From positions 1-32,790 of the forward strand of contig QFQX01000047.1 in assembly GCA_003248775.1 (NCBI GenBank): 32,790 bases of DNA, in the 5' to 3' direction. The number at the start of each line of letters is the position of its first letter. Position 1 is the first letter of the stretch. The notes under the pieces were generated by a model, which was given only the letters and a program-made list of their open reading frames with translations, was not told where the DNA came from and did not search any database. This document shows, one piece after another, positions 1 to 7,305 of the stretch. Made by a program: the position numbers and the translations under genes. This stretch comes from Shinella sp. Lineage in GTDB: Bacteria > Pseudomonadota > Alphaproteobacteria > Rhizobiales > Rhizobiaceae.

Positions 1-859
1 CACCCTGCGAAAGCTGTTCGGAGCTTGCAGAAAGTTCCTGGCTGCCCGACGACACGTTGTCAGAGGCCGACAGTGCATCACCGACCACGCCGCGAAGACG
101 TTCGACCATCTCGTTCACATACGTCAGAAGATCACCGACTTCATCGCGGCTGGTAACCTGTGCGGTTCGGGTGAGATCGCCTTCAGCAACGCTGCGTACG
201 GCCGTCACTGCACGCGCGAGACCACGGCTGATCGTCAGCGAGAGCCAAAGGGCAGCGGCCACGGCAATGGCGAAGGCGACGCCGGCAACAGTCAGCAGCA
301 AGGCGCGTGTCTGTTCGTAGCTTTGAGCTGCCTCAACCTGCGCCCTATCCATGTTGGCAATGGCCTGATCCTGCAGCTTGATGGCGAGTTCGCGCAGCGG
401 TAGCGAAACCTTGCCCAGTTCGACGGTGGCGTAGGCCAGAGCGGGATCGCGACCCTGGGTCTTGTGGATCTGCTCGATCTTCTTGGTCACTTCACCAAGA
501 GCCTTGGTCGTCGTCTGCAGCTCGAGCCACATCGGGCGGCCTTCCTCGCTGGCGTTGGGAAGACCCTTCTCGATGACATCAGCAAGGTTCTGCGTGCGCT
601 GCTCGGCGTTGCGATAGTCGGCTTCCGTTTCTTCCGCAGTCGCTCGCAGCATGGCGTTGCGCTGGGCGCGAACCTGCTCTGCCTGCTCGATATTCACCTG
701 CATGGCATATTGCAGCTGCTTTGCCGGACCCTTGATCACGGAATCAAGCGCGTGGTTCAGGCTGGAGAGGCTGGTTACGGCGTAGAAAGCCACGCCGGCC
801 AGCAGAAGAACGACTGCCGAGAAGGCCAGTGCAAGTTTGAGTTTAATGGTGAAGCGCAT
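1..859 (-). CDS. methyl-accepting chemotaxis protein, N-terminal part (cut by window edge)
   Basis: Inner-membrane chemoreceptor that senses ligands in the periplasm and controls the CheA kinase. The ATG at 857-859 begins MRFTIKLKLALAF. Residues about 7-29 form a first membrane helix. The next ~155 residues are helical and fit a four-helix-bundle sensor. A second membrane helix lies near residues 186-212 (LLLTVAGVAFAIAVAAALW), followed by a HAMP-like stretch ending near GDLLTYVNEMVERL. The reading then enters the helical signalling domain (ELSASSEQLSQG) and leaves the window with no stop, so the hairpin tip is not visible. It lies 18 bp after cheW on the same strand, with AAGGA about 11 bases before the ATG, so it is probably the fifth gene of the che operon and supplies a cognate receptor. 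The ligand cannot be told. Confidence 0.9.
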   Translation of the reverse strand, partial: MRFTIKLKLALAFSAVVLLLAGVAFYAVTSLSSLNHALDSVIKGPAKQLQYAMQVNIEQAEQVRAQRNAMLRATAEETEADYRNAEQRTQNLADVIEKGLPNASEEGRPMWLELQTTTKALGEVTKKIEQIHKTQGRDPALAYATVELGKVSLPLRELAIKLQDQAIANMDRAQVEAAQSYEQTRALLLTVAGVAFAIAVAAALWLSLTISRGLARAVTAVRSVAEGDLTRTAQVTSRDEVGDLLTYVNEMVERLRGVVGDALSASDNVSSGSQELSASSEQLSQG

Positions 860-877
860 GAAATCGGAATCCTTGTG

Positions 878-1399
878 TCACGCGGACAGATTGGCGAGAT
901 GAAGCTGTGAGCGTTCGCTCTTCTGGGAGAAGATCGCTTCCAGGTTCGGGAGTATGATGAAATCGCTGTCCCTCTTCACCAGGCAGTGGATGAAGTCTGG
1001 GCGCCAACGCATGCCGACGCTCGGCGGCGGCTCGCTGGCGGCGCGATTGAGTGTGGTGACTTCATTCACCTTGTCGGTCCGGACGCCGATCAACGTCGGT
1101 TCGCCCTCGATATCCAGTTCAATCACGATGATCCGGCTATCGATCGTCGGCTGTGTGGCTTCCATGCCAAACGCCAACCTTATGTCCGCGAGCGGTATGA
1201 CCTTGCCGCGGAAATTGATGACGCTGCCGACGAAAGGCCGGCTCCCCGGTACCGCCGTTTCCGGTAGAAGGTCGAGGATTTCCTGAACGATGACCGCGTC
1301 GAAGGCGAAGGTTTCGCCTGCCATTTCGAAGGTCAGGACCTCCGCCTCGTCGGCGTTGCCCCAATAGCCGTTCGTTACCATCTTCAGTGCTCCGCTCAT
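878..1399 (-). CDS. cheW: chemotaxis coupling protein CheW
   Basis: Scaffold protein that links chemoreceptors to the CheA kinase in the signalling array. The 173-residue product is a single CheW domain. After a short lead it reads EVLTFEMAGETFAFDAVIVQEIL, with the conserved VIPLADIRLAFG segment near residues 68-79 and the hydrophobic strand RIIVIELDIEGEPTLIGV after it. The length fits the family (about 150-175). Its start overlaps the cheA stop by 4 bp (ATGA), which indicates translational coupling, and mcp follows after 18 bp. Identification is firm. Which receptors it serves beyond the adjacent one is not visible. Confidence 0.95.
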   Translation of the reverse strand: MSGALKMVTNGYWGNADEAEVLTFEMAGETFAFDAVIVQEILDLLPETAVPGSRPFVGSVINFRGKVIPLADIRLAFGMEATQPTIDSRIIVIELDIEGEPTLIGVRTDKVNEVTTLNRAASEPPPSVGMRWRPDFIHCLVKRDSDFIILPNLEAIFSQKSERSQLHLANLSA

Positions 1400-3423
1400 C
1401 CTGCCGCGCGCAACTGCGCCTCCTGATGTTGACCCGAGGCCACCAGATGGGTGACGTCCAGGATAAGGGCGACGCTGCCGTCTCCGAGGATCGTGGCGCC
1501 GGAGAAGGTCGCCACGTCGTGGTGCAGCTTCGACAGCGACTTGATGACCGTCTGGTGGTCACCGATGATCTGGTCCACGACCATTCCGACGCGCTCGGTG
1601 CCGGTCGAGATGACGACGATCTTCTGGAAAGGATCCGGCTTGGTGCCGGTCTGGAACAGCTCCCGCAGCCGAATGAACGGCACCAGGCTTTCGCGTAGTG
1701 AAATGAAGCTGCGGCCACGCGAGCGCATGTCATCCTCGACGGAAAGCTCGAGGCATTCCTCGACCGCCGAAAGCGGAATAACGTAAGGCGCATTGCCGAC
1801 CCGGACGAGCAGGCCGTCGATGATCGCCAGCGTCAGCGGAATACGCAGGGAAATTTCGGATCCCTCGCCCGGCGTGCTGGTGATATCGATGGTGCCGCGA
1901 AGGGCCTCCACCGTCTTCTTGACCACATCCATGCCGACGCCGCGGCCGGAAAGATTGGTGATGGTCGCAGCCGTCGAAAAACCCGGCTGGAAAATCATCT
2001 GCAGGAGTTCCGGATCGGTCAGCGTCGCGCCGGGCTGGATCAAGCCGGAGGATTCCGCCTTGGCCCGGACGCGAGCGCGGTCGATGCCGCGACCATCGTC
2101 CTTGATGGTGATGATGACTTCGCCGCCCGACTGCTGCGCCGAGAGAATGATACGGCCAGTCTCGGCCTTGCCGGTGTTGCGGCGATCCTCGGGCAGTTCC
2201 AGACCATGGTCTATGGAGTTGCGCACCAGGTGAACCAGCGGATCGGCCAGACGGTCGATGACGGTCTTGTCGACTTCGGTGGTTTCACCTTCGGTCACCA
2301 GATCGATCTTCTTGCCCGTCTCGCGGGAAAGGTCGTGAACGAGGCGGCGGAAGCGGCCGAAGAGGCTCGCCACCGGCATCATGCGCAGAACCATCATCGT
2401 GTCGCGCAGTTCGCCCGAAAGGCGTTCGATATCCTCTGAAACCGCGCGCAGCTGGATTTCCATCGTCGCATCGGCAAGCTGGGAGAGGCGCGACTGGGCG
2501 ATCACGAGTTCGCCCACCCGATCCATCAGCTCGTCGAGCCGTTCGGCGGGAACGCGCACGTTCTCCGCGGCCTTGGCCTGCTGTTGCGGCTTGTTATCCG
2601 CGGCAGGCGTCGTGGTTTCGGTTGCCTTGACAGGAGCCTGAGCAACCGGCTGCGAGATGGCGGGCGCGGCAGCAGCCTGCTCCTTGGCCGCGAGGGGCGC
2701 GGGGACTTCTCCCTTCAGTCGCTCGATCGACAATTCCATGTCGTCCATGACGAAGATGAAGACATCCTCGATCGCTTCGCGTCCGCCATCGGTCACGAGG
2801 TGGACATCCCAGGCGAGATGAATCTCCGTCGGTACGAGCGTATCGAGCGAGGGAACCTTGCTTGCATCGGCAACGATCCGGCATTCGCCGAGATCGCGCA
2901 ATTCATCAAGCAGACCAAGCGGATTGGTGCCATTCGCCATGGAATCGTGCGGCAGGCTGAAACGGATGCGCCAGGCACCGCCCTTTTCATCGTCCTGCTG
3001 CGCTGCCTGAACGCCGGCTGCCACCGGAGCTTTCGCTACAGCGCCGCCCGAAACGGCAACCGCTGCCTGCAATACGGCCAGAAGTTCCGCGCTCTTTTCC
3101 TCATGATCGCCATTCGGCGTCTCAAGCAAGGCCCGCATGTGGTCCTGAGCGGCAAGAACGGCGGCGACGAGTTCCTGGGTGGCGGGCACATCGCCCTTGC
3201 GCACCCGATCGAAGGCCGTTTCGCAGTGGTGAGTAAAGGCCGCCAGCGCGTCGAAGCCGAACATCGCGCCGGAACCCTTGAGAGTGTGCAGACCACGAAA
3301 GACAGCGTCGATCTGCTCCTTGTCGTCCAATCGGCTGGTGAGGTCGAGCAAACCCGCCTCGACCTGTTCAAGCAATTCAGTCGCTTCCGTCAGGAAGACT
3401 GCGATTGGATCGACGTCTGTCAT
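1396..3423 (-). CDS. cheA: chemotaxis histidine kinase CheA
   Basis: Cytoplasmic histidine kinase of the chemotaxis array. It autophosphorylates under receptor control and passes phosphate to CheY. Domains in order: HPt with the phospho-accepting His46 in GLHTLKGSG; a second fold at about 150-240 (WRIRFSLPHD, LLDELRDLG) that resembles the regulator-docking region; an Ala/Pro/Gln linker at 240-287; the dimerisation helices from NVRVPAERLDELMDRVGELV (288-307); the ATPase with N box DPLVHLVRNSIDHGLE (394-409), G1 DDGRGID (442-448) and G2 GRGVGMDVVK (493-502); and a C-terminal CheW-like domain to 675. All catalytic motifs are intact. It overlaps both cheY and cheW by 4 bp. No cheR, cheB or cheD is in view, but the operon leaves the window after mcp, so they may follow. 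Confidence 0.97.
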   Translation of the reverse strand: MTDVDPIAVFLTEATELLEQVEAGLLDLTSRLDDKEQIDAVFRGLHTLKGSGAMFGFDALAAFTHHCETAFDRVRKGDVPATQELVAAVLAAQDHMRALLETPNGDHEEKSAELLAVLQAAVAVSGGAVAKAPVAAGVQAAQQDDEKGGAWRIRFSLPHDSMANGTNPLGLLDELRDLGECRIVADASKVPSLDTLVPTEIHLAWDVHLVTDGGREAIEDVFIFVMDDMELSIERLKGEVPAPLAAKEQAAAAPAISQPVAQAPVKATETTTPAADNKPQQQAKAAENVRVPAERLDELMDRVGELVIAQSRLSQLADATMEIQLRAVSEDIERLSGELRDTMMVLRMMPVASLFGRFRRLVHDLSRETGKKIDLVTEGETTEVDKTVIDRLADPLVHLVRNSIDHGLELPEDRRNTGKAETGRIILSAQQSGGEVIITIKDDGRGIDRARVRAKAESSGLIQPGATLTDPELLQMIFQPGFSTAATITNLSGRGVGMDVVKKTVEALRGTIDITSTPGEGSEISLRIPLTLAIIDGLLVRVGNAPYVIPLSAVEECLELSVEDDMRSRGRSFISLRESLVPFIRLRELFQTGTKPDPFQKIVVISTGTERVGMVVDQIIGDHQTVIKSLSKLHHDVATFSGATILGDGSVALILDVTHLVASGQHQEAQLRAAG

Positions 3424-3788
3424 CTGCCGAGAACCTTCTTTGCGACCTTCACGAGGTTTTCAGGATCGAAAGGCTTGGTGAGCCAGCCGGTCGCACCGGC
3501 GGCCTTGGCCTGCTGCTTGACGTCACCATCGGATTCGGTGGTGAGGAAGATGATCGGGATACCGGTGTTGGCAGGGACCTTGCGCAGTTCCCTGATCATG
3601 GTCAGCCCATCCATGTTCGGCATGTTAAGATCGGTAATGATGAGGTCGAACTGACCGCCATTCACCTTGGCAAGGCCATCGGTGCCATCGACAGCTTCAG
3701 TTACCTGATAGCCGGCGTTTGTCAGTGCGATGCGGGTGGTCAGGCGAACGCTGGCGGAATCATCCACCGTTAGGATTTTGGCGCTCAT
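3420..3788 (-). CDS. cheY: CheY-type response regulator
   Basis: Single-domain receiver that takes phosphate from CheA and carries the signal, either to the flagellar motor or as a phosphate sink. The 122 residues hold the whole acidic pocket: Asp9 and Asp10 in TVDDS, the phospho-acceptor Asp53 in IITDLNMPNMDG, Thr83 in IFLTTES and Lys105 in WLTKPF. There is no output domain. The gene sits between the STAS gene and cheA with 4-bp overlaps on both sides, so its amount should be tied to CheA. Rhizobial chemotaxis systems often have two CheYs, one a motor regulator and one a phosphate sink. Sequence reading alone does not say which this is. Confidence 0.95.
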   Translation of the reverse strand: MSAKILTVDDSASVRLTTRIALTNAGYQVTEAVDGTDGLAKVNGGQFDLIITDLNMPNMDGLTMIRELRKVPANTGIPIIFLTTESDGDVKQQAKAAGATGWLTKPFDPENLVKVAKKVLGR

Positions 3789-4105
3789 CGAAGGTCTCCT
3801 CCATTGAGCCAGAAACTGGATGTTGCGGATTTGGGGTCGTCGAGAAGGCCTGCCCGCTCGAGAACATCGAGAAGCCTGTCGCTCGCCGGATGGCTGAGCG
3901 ACAGGGATTTGCCGCGACCGGCGGCATAGCTGCGGGCTGCTTCGATCAACTGCACGAAACTGACGTCAATGTCCGCATTTACGGCTATTTCCAGCGAAAT
4001 ACGTTCGTTCTCGCCAATGAAATTAAGTAAATCCTTATGAATATCTGTCGCGTTTCGGATCGTACAGGGACCATCCAGTTTGAGTATTGCGGCACCGGGC
4101 GACAT
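3785..4105 (-). CDS. STAS-domain protein at head of che operon
   Basis: Small cytoplasmic protein, 106 residues from the ATG at 4105. The sequence AAILKLDGPCTIRNATDIHKDL followed by ADIDVSFVQLIEAARSYAAG fits a STAS fold (anti-sigma-antagonist type), in which the residue after the aspartate of VSFVQL would be the equivalent of the phosphorylatable serine. I chose 4105 because GGAG lies about 7 bases before it. The in-frame ATG at 4120 would add MLGET but has no visible ribosome site. It is the first gene of the operon and overlaps cheY by 4 bp. In Sinorhizobium meliloti a small protein at this operon position (CheS) helps drain phosphate from CheY1. A similar partner role for CheA or CheY is possible here, but homology to CheS was not tested. 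Confidence 0.8.
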   Translation of the reverse strand: MSPGAAILKLDGPCTIRNATDIHKDLLNFIGENERISLEIAVNADIDVSFVQLIEAARSYAAGRGKSLSLSHPASDRLLDVLERAGLLDDPKSATSSFWLNGGDLR

Positions 4106-4417
4106 CGTTTCTCCAAGCATGCGAAGCAGTTACTGCATTGCAAAACGCTCTCATTGGACGGTTAATGCGTCGTAAACAGACTGCGATGATTTTTAACTCC
4201 CCGATATTCGTTAGACTTTTACCAAAGTCGAAAATCCGACTTTTACCAATGGCGACAAATATGTCCCCCCGTTGTGGATGGCTTAAACTTCTTCGGGCAG
4301 CATGGCCTCGGTTGTCCAAAAGCCACCGAAATAGTGAACAGCCAAATTCGACTTTCAAAAGAGCGCAGAATTTCAAAACGCGCCGAGAAGACCTGAAACG
4401 GGCGGGGATTAGACAGA
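4106..4417. promoter_or_regulatory. divergent intergenic region with repeated GACTTT elements
   Basis: This AT-richer gap separates the leftward che operon from the rightward receptor-like gene and must hold both promoters. GACTTTTACCAA occurs twice as a direct repeat (4214-4225 and 4238-4249, 24 bp apart). Between them an inverted copy gives two overlapping dyads: GACTTT (4214-4219) with AAAGTC (4224-4229), and AAAGTCG (4224-4230) with CGACTTT (4237-4243). A further TTCGACTTTC sits at 4348-4357, about 60 bp before the downstream start. I could not place a convincing -35/-10 pair on either strand. Confidence 0.5.
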
Positions 4418-6163
4418 ATGCAGCACGCCAGACTGAGCCATGACTTTGCAGCTCCCACCACCGGCACGATTTCGACGGATCTCGAACAGGCCCGCACGGC
4501 CATCGAAAAGCGCTTTCTCGAAGGCGGCACCATCCTGCTCTCCGTGCTGGAGGCAATCGACAAGCTCGCAGCGACGCTGGACGCCGTGACCGGCGCGCTC
4601 GACGGCGGCAGCGCCGAGGCGACCGGGCGTGAACTCAAGGCGACGATGACGGAGCTTTCGGCGCTTCCCGACCGGGAAAGCCGCCGGCAGTCGGCGCTTG
4701 CCACCATCTCCTCCATTGAAAAAGGCCTGCGCGACAAGGTCGTGGCGATGCACGAAACGCTGCGCTACCTGCGCACCTTCGCCATTACCGCCAAGATCAC
4801 CGGTGCAGGCATCGAGGATTTCGCCGGCTTTGCCGAGGAAATCATCGAGCGCATCCAGTATGGCGCCAGCCAGGTCGACAAGTTTGCCGAAACGCTCGAC
4901 CAGCTCGGACGGCGTCTTGACCCGGCGGCGGCCCGCGGACGAGAGATCCTGCAGCAGTTCGAAACCGTGGTTCCAGGCATCGTCAAGGATCTCGCCCAGA
5001 GCAGCGAACTCCTGACCGAGCAGCACCGCACGCTCGGCGCCACCGCCCAGCGCGTGCGCAAACTTGCCGGCGGTGTCCAGATGAAACTTGCCACCGTGCT
5101 TTCCGCCATGCAGATCGGCGACATTTCCCGGCAGCGCATCGAACATTGCCAGTCGGCATTCGCGATCCTTGGCGACTATCTCGAAACGGGCGAGGGCCGC
5201 TCGCTTTCCGAAGATCAGAAGAACAGGCTTTCGCTTGCCATCACCTGTCTGGTCGCTCGCCAGCTCGAACAGACGAGCGGAGATTTCGGCCGCGACACGA
5301 CAAAGATCGTCCACACGATGGGAAGCTTCAGCGGCGATATCGGCGAAATGCTGTCCCTGCGCGACCTGATGGCCGGAAATGGCGAGAGCGGCAACAGCCG
5401 CGCAATCCGGCAGCTGGAACAGAACGTCGCCGCTGCCCAAAAGATCGTGACGACAGTGGAATCGGCTTCGCTCGAAGCTACCGACCTCAGCCGCAGCACC
5501 GCCGAACTGGTCGGCGAACTGGTTTCCGGCATCGAGATCGTCCGCGTGGTGCGCACGGATATCCAGTACATGGCGCTGAACACCAACCTGCGCTGCAGCC
5601 GCATTGGCGAGGAGGGCCGCGCCATCAACGTCGTCACCGCTGAACTGCGCAATTTCGCCGGCCAGATGGACGAGACGGCGGAAGCCATCCTGACCGCGCT
5701 GCACGCGCTTCAGGAAGCCGCCGCCGAAATGGCGGAAGGAAATGATGGTTCCGACGGCGACGCGAACCTTGGCAAGCGCCTGTATTCGGCGGCATCGCGT
5801 ATCCACGACGCTGGTGACAGCATGGAAAAGGATCTTGCTCACCTTGGCGAAGACGGTCGGGAGGCCGCCGAGCGCATGGAAAAGGCCATGGTCCAGCTCG
5901 ATTACAAGGCAGAACTCGGCGACATTCTCGAACGCTGCGCGGATGAGATTGCCGAGGCAGCCCAGGGCGCCCAGCCGGATCTTTCGGATCTTGGCCCTGC
6001 CATCGAGGTCATCGGCAGCCAGATCTACCGCACCTACACCATGGTCGCCGAACGCGAAATTCACGCAGCCGTTCTTCCGCTTCCCGCAACTGCAGCCGCT
6101 CCGGTCGCTGCAGCGTCTTCCGCAGATGACGACGAGGATCTCTTCGAATCAGCCCTCTTCTGA
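4418..6163 (+). CDS. soluble MCP-like chemotaxis signalling protein with degenerate hairpin tip
   Basis: A 581-residue, almost wholly helical, Ala/Glu-rich protein with no signal peptide and no membrane segment, so it should be cytoplasmic. Most of it reads as long coiled coil. Near residues 380-415, DIQYMALNTNLRCSR and GEEGRAINVVTAELRNFA align position by position with the second half of the chemoreceptor hairpin tip (consensus LALNAAIEAARAGE then GRGFAVVA-EVR-LA). The normally conserved Glu of IEAAR is Arg here. The C-terminus has an Ala/Pro linker (PLPATAAAPVAAASS) and an acidic end. The start is the ATG at 4418, whose ribosome site is weak (GGCGGGGA). It is divergent from the che operon, which suggests a shared function. 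It may be a non-standard array component or a receptor-like adaptor. The MCP relation is what I see; the role is inferred. Confidence 0.75.
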   Translation: MQHARLSHDFAAPTTGTISTDLEQARTAIEKRFLEGGTILLSVLEAIDKLAATLDAVTGALDGGSAEATGRELKATMTELSALPDRESRRQSALATISSIEKGLRDKVVAMHETLRYLRTFAITAKITGAGIEDFAGFAEEIIERIQYGASQVDKFAETLDQLGRRLDPAAARGREILQQFETVVPGIVKDLAQSSELLTEQHRTLGATAQRVRKLAGGVQMKLATVLSAMQIGDISRQRIEHCQSAFAILGDYLETGEGRSLSEDQKNRLSLAITCLVARQLEQTSGDFGRDTTKIVHTMGSFSGDIGEMLSLRDLMAGNGESGNSRAIRQLEQNVAAAQKIVTTVESASLEATDLSRSTAELVGELVSGIEIVRVVRTDIQYMALNTNLRCSRIGEEGRAINVVTAELRNFAGQMDETAEAILTALHALQEAAAEMAEGNDGSDGDANLGKRLYSAASRIHDAGDSMEKDLAHLGEDGREAAERMEKAMVQLDYKAELGDILERCADEIAEAAQGAQPDLSDLGPAIEVIGSQIYRTYTMVAEREIHAAVLPLPATAAAPVAAASSADDDEDLFESALF

Positions 6164-6192
6164 GGCATTTCGATCGAGAGACTGAGACATTG

Positions 6193-6234
6193 GCGGGACC
6201 TGCATTATCGGATGCAGGTCCCGCATTCGTTTTG
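6193..6234 (+). terminator. rho-independent terminator after the MCP-like gene
   Basis: A perfect 13-bp stem (GCGGGACCTGCAT at 6193-6205, ATGCAGGTCCCGC at 6212-6224) with a 6-base loop is followed by ATTCGTTTTG. It lies 29 bp after the stop of the receptor-like gene and separates it from the exonuclease/ligase pair. Confidence 0.85.
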
Positions 6235-6284
6235 CACCCGGAGAACACTGGCGGGACAATCACCTCCACCCTATGTGAAACAGG

Positions 6285-7298
6285 ATGATCAAGCCGGAAG
6301 CCCTGCTGCACCCGACGCCGGAAGGCCTTTACTGCCCGCCCGGCGATTTTTACGTCGATCCGGTCCGACCGGTTTCGCGGGCATTGATCACGCATGGCCA
6401 TTCCGATCACGCGCGGCCCGGTCACGAAAAAGTGCTCGCCACCCGACAAACGCTCGACATCATGCGCATTCGCCTAGGGCCGGATTTCTGTCGCAGCGAA
6501 CAGGCGATTGCATTCGGCCAATCCCTTGATGTGAACGGGGTCACCGTCAGCTTTCATCCTGCGGGCCATGTGCTGGGCTCCGCCCAGATCTCCATCGAAA
6601 AGGAAGGCACACGAATCGTCGTTTCGGGCGATTACAAGCGCAGCAGCGATCCCACCTGCGCGCCTTTCGAGCCCATTCCATGCGATGTCTTCATCACCGA
6701 AGCCACCTTCGCGCTTCCGGTCTTTCATCATCCCGATCCCATGCAGGAAATCGGCAGGCTCATAACCTCGCTCGCGCAGTTTCCGGATCGCAGCCATCTG
6801 GTCGGCGCCTATGCGCTGGGCAAGGCGCAACGGGTGATCTCGCTCATTCGCCGTGCGGGACATGCGGAGCCGATCTATATCCACGGCGCACTCTCCCGGC
6901 TTTGCGAATATTATGCGAGCGAAGGCATTCCGCTTGGTGAACTCAGGCCGGCAACCGACGACGCGATGGCGGCGGACGGATTTCGTGGCAAGGTCGTCAT
7001 CGGTCCGCCATCCGCCTTCAACGACCGCTGGGCACGGCGTTTCAACGATCCGCTATCCATCTTCGCCTCGGGCTGGATGATGATCCGCCAGCGCGCCAGG
7101 CAGCTTGGCGTCGAACTTCCGCTCGTCATCTCCGATCACTGCGACTGGCCGGAACTGACCACCACGATCCGGGAAATCGCGCCCGAGCAGGTCTGGGTGA
7201 CCCATGGCCGCGAGGAGGCGTTGGTCCGCTGGTGCGAGATGAACGGCATCGCAGCGCGGCCGCTGCATCTTGTCGGCTATGAGGACGAGGGGGACTGA
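6285..7298 (+). CDS. ligase-associated DNA exonuclease (MBL-fold, beta-CASP-like)
   Basis: Metal-dependent nuclease of the metallo-beta-lactamase fold, in the family found next to bacterial ATP-dependent DNA ligases and thought to trim DNA ends during repair. The 337 residues carry the metal motif H37-G-H39-S-D41-H42 (ITHGHSDHA), His95 in HPAGHVLGSA, Asp116 in VSGDYKR and a later ISDHCDWPEL. These match the pattern of mRNA 3'-processing and exonuclease relatives. The ATG at 6285 is directly preceded by CAGG, and an ATG-TGA at 6273 rules out a longer frame there, so translation may start on an unusually short ribosome site. The ligase gene follows after 7 bp, so the two are co-transcribed. Confidence 0.9.
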   Translation: MIKPEALLHPTPEGLYCPPGDFYVDPVRPVSRALITHGHSDHARPGHEKVLATRQTLDIMRIRLGPDFCRSEQAIAFGQSLDVNGVTVSFHPAGHVLGSAQISIEKEGTRIVVSGDYKRSSDPTCAPFEPIPCDVFITEATFALPVFHHPDPMQEIGRLITSLAQFPDRSHLVGAYALGKAQRVISLIRRAGHAEPIYIHGALSRLCEYYASEGIPLGELRPATDDAMAADGFRGKVVIGPPSAFNDRWARRFNDPLSIFASGWMMIRQRARQLGVELPLVISDHCDWPELTTTIREIAPEQVWVTHGREEALVRWCEMNGIAARPLHLVGYEDEGD

Positions 7299-7305
7299 CG
7301 GCGCC

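Noticed and set aside
4409..6064. Long open frame on the minus strand (551 codons) opposite the receptor-like gene
   Set aside because: It mirrors the high-GC third positions of the plus-strand gene, has no family motif, and would remove the well-supported MCP-like frame.
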